Shown here: piece after piece, positions 11,562 to 21,362 of the stretch
Numbering within the stretch: position 1 is the stretch's first letter
Layout: each line of letters starts with the position of its first letter
Source: Medicago truncatula
Taxonomy: Eukaryota; Streptophyta; Magnoliopsida; Fabales; Fabaceae
DNA: 64,000 nucleotides
Assembly (NCBI RefSeq): GCF_003473485.1
Contig: NC_053046.1
Span: 29,775,332-29,839,331, forward strand
Reading direction: 5' to 3'
Program-made: the position numbers and the translations under genes
Notes under the pieces: generated by a model
The model's input: the letters and a program-made list of their open reading frames with translations, nothing else
Database searches by the model: none
What the model was told of the DNA's origin: nothing

Positions 11562-12693
11562 TGATGACAGTCAGTCATTCACTATTGTCCAAATATCCTA
11601 TCTTCAAAGATAGGATATATTTTTCATACTTCAACATATGAATCTCTTCTGTGTCATGGAGGTATAACCTGTCTATCATAGCTGCAAAACTTGATAAACT
11701 TTTTAGTAGCACAGTACAAATGAGAAGAAAAAGAAGAGCATAAATCATATTTTTTTTATATATAAACAAAAATATAAATGACAGAAATCCTAAATAAAAA
11801 CAAAATTTCCAAATTGAAATGACTCAATATTTAGGATGTATAAAATATTTTGATGCCCGAGGGAGTTGATTTGATTTGCATAAAATTAAATAAACAGAAT
11901 ATAAATATAGTTTTGGAAAAGAATAAGAGAGATGATATCAGAATATAAAAAATATTAAGAACAATTGAATTGAATAAAAACTAGATTGTCATTCACAATA
12001 AATAGAGTTTCACAACAACATGTTTCAATTAGAGTTATACAGAGTCATCTCAGACCTAATCCAAGGAAATTAGCTAGACATGAATAAAGAAATAAACAAC
12101 GTAGTAAAGAAAATAAACCGATAGAGTTCCGTCGTTGCCGGTGTTGCTCTTCAATCTAATTCAATCGGTACTGTTGCTCTCTATTTCCATGTGCTTCTCC
12201 CTTCTCTCGTGATGCGTGCGGCCCTTTTCTTTCTTTTCCAAATTGTGATTTCCGTATCCGAGAATGTGTATCCTTTTTTATGTGCCTAGCTTCCTTTTAT
12301 ATAGGTTTGTAACCTAGTTTCTTTCTTTCTCCCCAAGCATGTTACGTTTTTCTTTCTTTTCTTTGATTAAACATAAGCCCATTTAAATCCATTGCTTCTT
12401 GATACCTTCTGTTTTGCTCTTTTTAACCATATTTTCTCTTGCGTTTATTTCTTTCCTTGTGCCACATGTCCTTAAAATCGTGTCACGAAATAGCCATCAT
12501 GACACGTTTTAGCCAATGTTGAGTGAACCTCATCCTGTGCTCTAAATCGTGACACGTTTTCAACAATCGTGACACAATTTTGCTTTCTTCAAAATCTTAT
12601 ATTTTTCTTGTTTTCTTTGCTGTTTAAACTTGCTTGTGAACTCAAAATATCATGAAAATGACACTAAAAATAGTGAATGACTGACTGTCATCA
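11562..12693 (-). mobile_element. TG...CA element with 25-bp inverted ends, probable solo LTR
   Basis: The element starts TGATGACAGTC and ends GACTGTCATCA. The outer 25 bases (11562-11586 and 12669-12693) are perfect inverted repeats. It is flanked by a perfect 5-bp direct repeat, ctttg (11557-11561 and 12694-12698). TG...CA ends with 5-bp duplications are the hallmark of an LTR, so a solo LTR is the simplest reading. On the minus strand a TATA box (CCTATATAAAAGG, near 12304-12292) is suitably placed for an LTR promoter, suggesting minus orientation. There is no coding content. The 25-bp inversion is far longer than the few bases usual for LTR ends, so an unusual TIR transposon remains possible. 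Confidence 0.65.
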
Positions 12694-12737
12694 CTTTGCT
12701 CTTCCATTCAATACCAACAACAATTTTTTAATTAAAT

Positions 12738-13225
12738 TAAGGGTTAAATATGTTTTTGTTTCTATGTCAACTTTTCATTTTAATTTCTCTAAAAAAAATC
12801 AACTTTTTAGTCCCCCCAAATTTTACCATCTTCGCTTTTGGTTCCTCCTTTAAAGTAAACTCATATGTAGAATACATATTTTCAAATACAAATTTGCAGA
12901 AAAAAAAATTATAATACTATAAGAATTTCTCCCAAAAAATTAGAATTTTTTAAGAAAACATGAATTAAATATGAATTTTTATATTTTTTACGGTTAAAAA
13001 ATCATGTTTAATTTACGCTTTGTTAAAAAAATAATTGGAAAAGATTTTTAGAATATTCTACACATTTCTGCATGATATCACTAAGAAATACAAAAATTAA
13101 CTTAAAAATATAGACCAAAACTCGTGATTAAATATTTTATAGAGACGCAAAGTTGAATAATTTTTTTTGAGGGACTAAAACAAAAAGTTTGTATATTTGT
13201 AAGGACAAAAAATATATTTTCCCCA
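12738..13225. repeat. Decayed MITE of the GGGTTAAATATG family
   Basis: The left end GGGTTAAATATGTTTTTG matches the left end of the element at 26977, and the interior has the same alternating 'agtccc' and 'gggactaaaa' arms. The right end (AGGACAAAAAATATATTT) is a degraded mirror of the left. No clean target duplication was found, so the borders are approximate. Confidence 0.5.
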
Positions 13226-13327
13226 CCCTATTATTTAGACCAAAACTTAAAAATATAGGATTATTCTTAGAAATATAGACCAAAACTAGTGATTAAAAAT
13301 TAACAATTATTCTTAGACGATGAATAG

Positions 13328-15339
13328 GACTATTATTTTCCCCACCCTATGCTATTCTCGCGCGCCTTCCAAAAATGCCACTGGTTCGGATTATATAATT
13401 TGAAGCAAATTGTTAGCATTTTTCGGATTCTAAAATCCGAAATATTAGAAACTCCATTTTTTGTGTTGTATTTAATGTCAAAGGTCTCTGTTGATCGTCG
13501 TAGAATCCCCGCATAAGCGGCAAAGCAATTGTAAGGATTCTATGAACGGTCAACAATGATCATGACACCCTAAACACTCCTAAAAAACTAAAAAAATGTT
13601 TAAGAAAAAGTAAGAAAAGATGGGAAGTGAAGAATTAATGACTTTGTTGAATATGCAAATCTATTTATAGCCTTAAACCTTTCCTAGATCATAACTACAG
13701 TCAAATGATACGTTTTTCATGGCCCAACCATCCAAAAATGCATTAAACACACCACAAATCGTCCAAACATTTGGTTAAACGCCACCGTCCAAATAAACTG
13801 AGATGTTTCAGATTATATTAGTCGAACCTGTCTAAATATTTTCGGATTATATAATTCGTACAACACAAGAATGTGTTTAGGTTTCATTTTTGGTCGGTTT
13901 TCACGGCAAATGACATAGTTTTTTTTTATAAAAAAAGGTACAAAAATAATTAAACAGCTTAAATTAAAATAAGAAAATAACATAAGTGATGAATCTTCTT
14001 GGAAGGTGTTCGAAGAGGTGCTTTTGAACTTGATCCTGTTTGCTTGTCAACTGACATATTTCGATCAGGAGGTCAACTGGATCAAGTTCATAAGAACCTT
14101 TTCGGAAAAGATGAAAGACAAGATCTCACGTCGTCGTTCATGAGCTTCATCCGGCTGAACCGCACACTCCCATCTAGGTCAGTCGATGGACATCGATACT
14201 CAACATCGTCCACCCTCCGCGTGTCTCTGTGGTTGAGTTGGTGGTTGATTTGATCCAGCTGATCCTTCAACCCAGAGAAGGTGACATCAGTGTGAATCCT
14301 GAAAAAAAGGGGTGGTTTTCCCCTGTTGCAGTAAATTGCAGCTAGCTTGGTATTCAGATCAATGACAAAGTTTTCCATGGTTTTTTTTGTGTGGTTTACT
14401 GGTAACGAAAACAGGGACACCTATTTATAGAACTTTCTGGACGTCGTGAACCAAAGAAACTATTGGTGCCATGAGGACCACAAAAAAAGTCTTGTCCTGA
14501 ACTATTTCGGATTATATAATCTGAAACATCCCTCACCTTACATAAAATACGAAGTTTCTCTTATTTTCACTCATTATTTAAGCATTTCAGATTATATAAT
14601 TTGAAAACCTTCGATAGGGTTTCATATTATATAATCCGAAATAAGTCAGAGTATTAGACGGTGGTATGTAATTCATGAAACATAATTTCCACCCATTACC
14701 TTATAAATACCCTTCAAACCTTCACCATTTCTCACATCATCATCTCACACCCTATCTTCCTCTTCCTTCTATAATAATATATTTTCATCGTTGGTCTTTC
14801 ATAAAAAGATGCTACTTTGGAAATTAATGGATTGTTTGAAATGTCAATGGGGATGGTTCAACCCCTCCTCCCCCCCCCCCCCCAAACATCTTTTTCTCTG
14901 CTACTTTGGAAATTAATGGATTGTTTGAAAGGTCAATGGGGATGGTCCAACCCCCTCCTCCCCCCACACCCAAACTTCTTTTTCTCCTTCCCCCTCTCCA
15001 TCAGTTTGCATCACTGGTTTAAGTTAGGGTTTTTTAATAGACTAACATTAGGTTTGAATATTTTATGTAATAAGTTTAAAAAGCTTTGAGCTTTATTTTA
15101 TTGAAAATGTATTGATATAATAATAAAATGAGATTTTTGTATCATTTTGTCCTTTTAATTTTGTTTATATTTCCATTTTTTATGATTTTGGCATCAAAAT
15201 AATATAAATAAACCAAAGTCTAATTAAAATTTTGGTAAAAGACATTTTAGATTATATAATCCGAATCAGGGGTATTTCAAAATAAAAAAATAAAAAATAG
15301 GGGGCATGAGAAATAAGTAGGGTGGAAAAAGTAATAATT
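13328..15339. mobile_element. MULE-like transposon A (about 2.0 kb)
   Basis: The left end GACTATTATTTTCCCCACCC (13328 on) is inverted at the right end (GGGTGGAAAAAGTAATAATT, ending 15339). Nine-base direct repeats flank it: gatgaatag (13319-13327) and gatgaattg (15340-15348), 8 of 9 matching. A 9-bp duplication is typical of Mutator-like transposases. Inside lie a fragment of a MULE-type transposase N-terminus (minus strand, about 14088-14420), an 88-bp tandem duplication (about 14809-14980) and eight copies of a short palindrome around CGGATTATATAATCCG. It is non-autonomous and decayed. Confidence 0.75.
14088..14420 (-). pseudogene. MULE transposase N-terminal fragment
   Basis: The minus-strand frame of 110 codons contains MENFVIDLNTKLAAIYCNRG, then PPLFFRIH, DVTFSGLKDQLDQINHQLNH and RVDDVEYRCPSTDLDG, a pattern I associate with the N-terminal region of legume MULE transposases ahead of the catalytic domain. 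The best start is the ATG of MENF at about 14378. It lies inside transposon A. After about residue 100 the frame stops without the zinc-finger or DDE parts, so it is a dead fragment. The family call is from memory of such proteins and is less certain than the transposon borders. Confidence 0.55.
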
Positions 15340-15473
15340 GATGAATTGGATGGAAATTTGTTAGGCGGTCCAATGAAAAGTTAATTCTAAGCCCAAAAAA
15401 GTACAAAGAAACTAAATGGCATTTCTTTTCTCACCTCTTTTAATTCTTAAAAACTTCACTCCGAATTTATTTA

Positions 15474-16232
15474 GACTATTACTTTTCCCATCCTATAACA
15501 GTCTCACGTACCCTGTAAAATTTTCAATAATGTCCCTTTGCAGGTCGGATTTCATAATTCGGACTATGCTTATGTATAATCAGCAATCATAATCTCTCTC
15601 ATTTCACCAATTTTGAATTTTGCTTTTAAAAACAACAAAAAAAGGGTCTATTCATGTCAAATAAAATCATAAAAACACAAGGATGAGAGTTAGGAAGATT
15701 AATATTGTCCTTAAAACGACCATACATGTTACAAACATGTTCAGAATTGGTGTTGATGTTGTCTGCATTAGCACCATGAAAAAAGGGTCTAAAGTCTAAA
15801 CGATGGAATTTTGGATTTTGAGGGCGGAGTATCATAAGAAGTCCCTTCTAAGGGAGTCTTGATCTTAAAAACACAAGGATGAAAGCTACAAAGATTAATA
15901 TTGTCCTTAAAATGACTATCCATGTTACAAACATGTTCAGAATTCGTGCTGGTGATGTCCGGATTACGTAATCCGAACTGCATCGGTACCATGAAAAAAT
16001 GGTGTTTAGGGAGGGTGTTCGGATTTTATAATCTGAAAAATTCATTTAGCGCGCCCTATTTTTTGAGATTTTCGGATTACAAAATCCGAATTGGTGAAAA
16101 ACTCATTTTTTTTCACCTTATAACAAAGGAAAACATTAGTTCGGATTTTAAAATCCGAAAATCTCAAGGACATTTTTGGAAGAAAAAAAATAGGGCGCGC
16201 GAGAAATGGATAGGAGGTTAAAAATAATAGTC
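15474..16232. mobile_element. MULE-like transposon B (759 bp)
   Basis: The left end GACTATTACTTTTCCC is mirrored at the right end (AAAAATAATAGTC, ending 16232). A perfect 9-bp duplication, atttattta, flanks it at 15465-15473 and 16233-16241. The ends match transposon A, so the two are the same family. The interior has five palindromes of the CGGATTATATAATCCG type (15544, 15957, 16018, 16071, 16140) and a duplicated block of about 125 bp (about 15665-15790 against 15868-15998). It has no transposase and is a non-autonomous derivative. Confidence 0.85.
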
Positions 16233-16241
16233 ATTTATTTA

Positions 16242-16504
16242 TCCTAATAGATAATTCTAAAATCACACTCTCTAACATGTACCCATTCTAATATAAATTT
16301 TTTATTGATTAAAATTCACATGAGTTCTACCAAATATATATGAAACCAACATAATTTAGTAATTTCTTTAAAAAAAAAAAAAAAACATAATTTATTGACA
16401 TGAAGCAGATCTTACATTTTCAGTCCGGATTTATTTATACTAATAGAAAACATAATTACAAGTTTTCTTTCAACAAATTATTGTTGACAAACCTAATGTT
16501 ACAT
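16242..16504. other. Spacer between transposons
   Basis: AT-rich spacer with a run of A near 16371-16385; nothing else recognised. Confidence 0.3.
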
Positions 16505-16511
16505 TTCTCAG

Positions 16512-16829
16512 TCGGTTGAATAACAGTTTTAGCCTCCAAATTTTTTAAAAATTGCGATTTTGACTCTCTAAGAAAAAAAATTACAAAACTATCCCTTAAG
16601 TTTTGCATTTGTGACAGCTTTGGCCCCTAAGGCCAATTTTGACTCGGTATACGCTGACCTGACACCCTACGTGAGGTGTCACGTGTTATTTATTTTTACC
16701 AAAAATTGATCTTGGGGGCCAAAACTGCTACAGTTGCAAAACTTAGGGGACGGTTTTGTAGTTTTTATTCTTAGGGGACCAAAATCACAATTTCGTAAAA
16801 ATTAGGGGACGAAAACTGTTATTAAACCA
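16512..16829. mobile_element. Foldback MITE (318 bp)
   Basis: The left arm TCGGTTGAATAACAGTTTT pairs with the right arm AAAACTGTTATTAAACCA. Further matching arms (CTATCCCTTAAGTTTTGCA against TGCAAAACTTAGGGGACGG) make almost the whole element one hairpin around a GTGTCACGTG-like centre near 16680. A direct 7-bp repeat ttctcag flanks it (16505-16511 and 16830-16836). There is no coding sequence. Confidence 0.75.
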
Positions 16830-16836
16830 TTCTCAG

Positions 16837-17474
16837 GTAAACTTGTATCTTTTAGCTTTTAACTATACTAAACTTGAACTTGAGATGAAGTTCAAAAATG
16901 GTGTCATTATATTTTGATGTTGCAATCTCAAAACTCAGTGTTAAATTCCAAAATTGATACTTCATCTAGAAAGAAATATAAACAAAAAGTACATGTCTTC
17001 CGTTCAAATCTGAACATACATATATATATTTTCTTATGTTTTAAACTAAAGAATAGTTTCCGCGATTAAGATGTTGAAAATGCATTTCTCAACTGATACA
17101 AGTTCCTATGATTCCTTACATATGATAAAGTTTTTAAAAATAAATGGACTTTTTACACATACAAAATTTAAAACTAGATATGTAAAAATTCTGAAAAAAT
17201 GCATACACATTTGAGTTTTGAAATTCAAACCAATATAAAGTCCTAAATTTTTTTACTTTGGCGATGTGTCTGGATTATAAAATTTGGACAACCCCCATCC
17301 ATATTTTAATGTTCGGACATAGATAATTTTGGTGTTTTAAAAGTCCTTGGAGATAGAAATTCAATTTAACCTTATTTGGTCAAAGGATCGGTTCCGACCG
17401 TGATTCACAACAATCATGTAATTGTTTGGGAAATACACGAGTGTCTCTATAGAACTTTTTAAAGAATTAAATAA
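16837..17474. other. Intergenic, nothing recognised
   Basis: AT-rich spacer. One degenerate palindrome like those in the MULEs (TCTGGATTATAAAATTTGGA, near 17269) is present without element borders. Confidence 0.3.
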
Positions 17475-17476
17475 TA

Positions 17477-17749
17477 CTATCTCCGTTTCTTTTTAATTGT
17501 CACTTTTTGACATTTTACACAAACCAAGATAATCAATAATTGTTACTATTTTTGATACAATAAGTTATACTTTTACTATAATGACCTTATTCATTTAACA
17601 TCTCATTTCATATATATCTCTTTTCTCAATAAATACTAAGGATAATATTTATAAAATAACATTTAATGTTGCATTTAACTTTGAAAGTGAGAGTTAAATA
17701 GGAACAAAAATTTTCTCCAAAAGAGACACTTAAAAAGGAACGGAGGGAG
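17477..17749. mobile_element. Stowaway-type MITE copy 1 (273 bp)
   Basis: Ends CTATCTCCGTTTCTTTTTAA and TTAAAAAGGAACGGAGGGAG correspond to the CTCCCTCCGTTYC Stowaway terminus, and TA dinucleotides flank both sides (17475-17476 and 17750-17751). The copy at 33874-34147 is closely similar along its length. Confidence 0.85.
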
Positions 17750-17998
17750 TAAGTTTTTAAAAAAATAATTTCCTAATCTATAATGCTTAAAGAATACAAA
17801 AGAGGTACTCGTTAAAAAGACTCTAATCTTTCTTTTTTTATAATAAACCGATTTTCAACGTCTCTTTGCACTGAAATCGGCTCCATGATATTAAAGGCCC
17901 ACTCTTATAGACCATGAACCATCCGATTTTTTCTTTTTTATTTTCATATTAGGGATGAACCATCATGATGTTATTATAGATTATTATTACTAGAGTGT

Positions 17999-18080
17999 CC
18001 TCGTGAGTTTAACTCAGTTAGTAGGGACAATGCATAATATATGTAAAGGTCGTGGGTTCAAACACCGGACACCACCAAAA
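17999..18080 (+). mobile_element. tRNA-derived SINE (about 82 bp)
   Basis: A short element with RNA polymerase III promoter-like boxes: TTTAACTCAGTTAGTAGG (A box-like) and GTGGGTTCAAACACC (B box-like). A long direct repeat of 21 bp with one mismatch flanks it (17978-17998 and 18081-18101, beginning AGATTATTAT), typical of LINE-assisted retroposition. It sits next to a LINE remnant. Confidence 0.75.
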
Positions 18081-18101
18081 AGATTATTATCACTAGAGTG
18101 T

Positions 18102-18540
18102 GCATTTTTACCATCAAGTGTGGATTCCATAGCTCTAAATATTGATGGCTGTGTTTTCCTCAAACTAACTTAGGAGATTTTGATGGTCTTATTCGGGATT
18201 ATACATGTTCTTTTTTGCATGGTTTCTTCGAGAAAATTAATAGACCTTGGACTGTCCATACTGAGATTTTGGGTTTATACTATAGTAGGAAGCTGTGTCG
18301 GGATATTTGCTTTAAGCAGGTGTTGTGTCTATCTGATTCAACTAATGTTGACCTCATCTAAAAGGATTTGAATGTGCATCACAAGTATAGAAATTTGATC
18401 ACGGCTAAGAACATTCTTCGTAGAGATTGGATGGTTAGTTTATAACATACTTTGTCTGAAGGTAACATTACGTTGCAGCTGATTTCCTGACTAAAAAAGT
18501 AGGTTGCAGGGGTAGTGGAGGAAATTTCGCCAGTTTGGTA
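18102..18540 (+). pseudogene. LINE RNase H-domain remnant
   Basis: Three-frame translation recovers pieces of a plant retrotransposon RNase H domain: LNIDGCVFLKL, DFDGLIRDY, then TEILGLYY, LSDSTNVDLI and VHHKYRNLIT, and finally VAADFLTKK. Frames shift at least twice and stops are present (for example after LKLT), so it is dead. In intact elements this domain is C-terminal to a reverse transcriptase; no reverse transcriptase precedes it here. Confidence 0.6.
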
Positions 18541-18547
18541 AGACATT

Positions 18548-18768
18548 TCTAGGTGGTTGGGTTGGGATTTAGTGCCTCACTCGAGTATTTTAGGTAGTTT
18601 TCTTAGTTTTGTGGAGTTGGAATTTGGTAAGAAAGTTGCTCTAGGTTTAATTTTGGTTTGGCTTGCTATTGTGTGGGTTCTAGAAAACTCTCGTAATGAT
18701 ATTATTTTTACGGGAGTGACTGTGGTTGTCGAGTTTTTAGTTGATCGGGTCGAGTATTTCATTTGATT
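18548..18768 (+). pseudogene. LINE zf-RVT-type fragment
   Basis: The frame reads GWDLVPHSSILGSFLSF, LGLILVWLAIVWVLENSRND and IIFTGVTVVVEFLVDRV, the C-terminal segment of the zinc-binding region that follows the reverse transcriptase in plant non-LTR elements. It lies after, not before, the RNase H scrap, so the two pieces come from different insertions or a rearranged element. A poly-T/GGTACAAATTCTT duplication follows at 18775-18836. Confidence 0.6.
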
Positions 18769-18839
18769 CTTACATCTTTTTTTTTTTTGGTACAAATTCT
18801 TAAATCCTTTTTTTTTTGGTACAAATTCTTACATCCTAT

Positions 18840-19735
18840 TTATCGGCAAGGTTTGATATATCCTCAACTTTTTTTTTCTTTCTATTTCTACAAACAATTC
18901 CATTGGACCACAATCAACAGTTGATTTAAATCTTGTAGCCTACTATGTCATTTTCAGTTTTACTCTATTGTGGTACATGACCTAGAGTGGAGAAGGGCAT
19001 AAATTGGGAAATATTTGGTCACCCTTTCCTTATCTGCCCCTTGCAAAGTTTAGAACTCAATACCATGTGAAAATAGTAGGTGGGGATCCATATAGGGCTA
19101 GACATGTGATAGTGTGGGGGCATATATGGTAATGAAATTATCAATTTTTGTGTATAATACGAAGGTGGTGGATGTGGACATGAAGAAGGGAATCTTGCCA
19201 CCTTTGTTATTAAAATAACTAAGAGTAATGAGTGGATTGATGAAATTGTTGATAAACTTTGAGTATTGGGTTGAGCATGCCATGTTTTTCTTTGTCTTAA
19301 TAATAATCACAATGTTCCTCTCTTTCATGGATGGTGTGTTTCTTTTTCCCGGCCGTCAGAAACAATCAAAGGAGAATGGTATAATACTAATCAAAGATTG
19401 AAAGAAACACAATTGGGAAATAGAGAAGCATAAATTATACAAGTATATGGAAAACACCATGATTACATTGAGTAGTAGTAGCATTTTAATAAAGTAGTGT
19501 AGTTCGAGGTTACCATAGTCATTTCAGTTATTAATATAGGGGACATGCTAACAATTTGTTAGGATAAAAAAAAAAAAGAAGAAATAATTGACAAGTTTTG
19601 TGAACATAAAAATGTATTTTTTTTTTAAAGTTTTAATGTGGTTGAATACACAATTTTCAAAATATTTTTTTTCTTTAAACTTTTTAGCAAATAAGATATT
19701 TGTCAGCATTTCCGTTGGTATAATACTCCTTCATT
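18840..19735. other. Intergenic, nothing recognised
   Basis: Open frames at 19019-19328 on the minus strand match no family I know and lack splice support. Confidence 0.35.
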
Positions 19736-19739
19736 CTTT

Positions 19740-19945
19740 GTGATGGTTGAAAGCCAAAAAGACTATCTTTGTATTTGGTGAATATTTGTGGTGGTCGAGC
19801 CCATTGTCGTGTTTAGGCATTGACTAACCACTTTTTGTACCTTGTGTGAACTGCTTGTTTTGAGTAGCCTTTTTGACACACCTTATGCTGAGGAGACTGT
19901 TATATCAGTGTTAATATAATTCATTTTTTATCGTTCAAAAAATAA
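19740..19945 (+). repeat. Probable LINE 3'-end fragment
   Basis: The sequence has the look of a plant LINE 3' untranslated tail: CCTTGTGTGAACTGC, TTTTTGACACACCTT, TGCTGAGGAGACTG, then TTAATATAATTCATTTTTTATCG followed by a short A-rich end. No coding part remains. The call rests on resemblance to other tails and is tentative. Confidence 0.35.
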
Positions 19946-20730
19946 TTATACTCCTTCATTCCTTAATTATCCATGAATATATCAAAATTTGATTTAGCTT
20001 TTTTCTTTAAGTTTTCCAAGTCATTTAAACAATTTCATTTATCATTATTTCAATTAGATAATTGAGTTTTTTTATTTAATATATTCATATATTTATAAAA
20101 AAAATACAAATAACAATTTATAGCATAAATATATGCTTAAAATAATAATACCAAAATTGTAATTAAGTCAACTTTTTCTTTTAAGAAATACAAATAACAA
20201 TTTATCGCATAGATATATGCTTAAAATCTGTTCCATACATGAATTGAACTCCACTTTATAAGCTGGGCACTTAAAATATTTTCATTAAAAAAAAACTCTA
20301 GTATTTAATATACTATTATTTTTGTCTTCACACAATTGACTGGCATGTTTTATTTTATCGAAAATAATAATACATTTTAACACATAGCCATTTTTATTTA
20401 TAAAAACAACTTTCCTTCAATAATAACTTTAAAATTTTAACTTTAATTAATTTTTTAGAATAAAACAATTTTTTTCCATTATTTATCATCTCAATTGACA
20501 ATGAGTTAACTTAACTCTAAATTCAACTTTTATTATCAACGCTAAGACATCTTCTTTACATTGATAAATTTTGATGTCACTCTAACCTTAGTGAGTGGAG
20601 AGCTATTTCATTTAAACTTTTGTTATAAAAAAGAATTTAAAATTGCATAAAGTAGTGGTGTTTTTGTTGAAACACTTTCTTTAAATCAAAGTCTATAATA
20701 TTTTAATGCAAGGATTCTTAGTTTATGTTA
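19946..20730. other. Upstream region of the Aux/IAA gene
   Basis: Very AT-rich, with a repeated block: AAATACAAATAACAATTTAT with GCATA...ATATGCTTAAAAT occurs at about 20102-20145 and again at 20186-20228. No canonical auxin-response element (TGTCTC/GAGACA) was noticed. Confidence 0.4.
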
Positions 20731-20749
20731 CTTTGTGACAAATGGAGGA

Positions 20750-20869
20750 TTCTTAGTTTTTGTTTCTTCTTTTCCTTTCACTTTGTACTCTCAAGTCTCA
20801 AGCAAAATCTCTAACCTCTCTCTTCTCTTCCACTTCCTCTTCACTCTTTTGATCTTGCTGATTCTTCGG
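20750..20869 (+). other. 5'-UTR exon of the Aux/IAA gene
   Basis: A CT-rich leader (CTCTAACCTCTCTCTTCTCT and onward) ends at TTCGG|GTAAC, a plausible donor, and the acceptor TTTTTATAG|GGTATTG is at 21309. This gives a 440-bp leader intron (20870-21309). Long 5'-UTR introns are known for the IAA8/IAA9 branch. The transcription start was not located. Confidence 0.55.
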
Positions 20870-21114
20870 GTAACATTTTTTCAACTTCACCTTCCAAGTT
20901 TTGCTTCCATTTTTCTCTCTTCTATGTTACTAAAAAAACTCATGAAACTCTCCAACAAATTTTTTTGGACCAATCCATCAACATAAGTATCAATTTTTGT
21001 GAAATGGGTCATCAAAGAATTTATGAAAGTTTATATCTTTAGGCTAAAATGGTGGTTGGAAAGTGATTTAGTTAATAGTTTGTTTCATGAGTTTTGCATT
21101 TAATTTAACTATGT

Positions 21115-21294
21115 TATGTTTTTGTTTTAGTACTATGTTGTGTTTTTCAATGTTCTTGGTTTAGGAACAATAACAAATGTTGTTTATTCTTTGATGTGTT
21201 TTTCATGAGTTCTACATTACATATGTTATGTTTTTGTTTTAGTACTATGTTGTGTTTTTCAATGTTTTTGGTTAAGGAACAATGACAAATGTTG
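21115..21294 (+). repeat. Direct duplication in the Aux/IAA leader intron
   Basis: A block containing TATGTTATGTTTTTGTTTTA, GTACTATGTTGTGTTTTTCA and ACAAATGTTGTT occurs at about 21110-21185 and again, slightly diverged, at about 21218-21297. It ends close to the 3' splice site. Confidence 0.8.
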
Positions 21295-21362
21295 TTCTTT
21301 TTTTTATAGGGTATTGAAAGATTGAAGCTTTTTTTCTTGTTTGAAACTTTGTATTCATTGTG

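Noticed and set aside
11575..11769. Minus-strand frame with a hydrophobic start, considered as a secreted peptide (NCR-like)
   Set aside because: It lacks the conserved cysteines and overlaps the inverted end of the TG...CA element.
15626..16221. Several overlapping frames on both strands
   Set aside because: They fall in the palindromic MULE-like element B; the duplicated block makes repeated pseudo-frames.
18001..18070. Possible tRNA gene from the A- and B-box-like motifs
   Set aside because: No acceptor stem or cloverleaf can be drawn, and the 21-bp flanking duplication shows a SINE.
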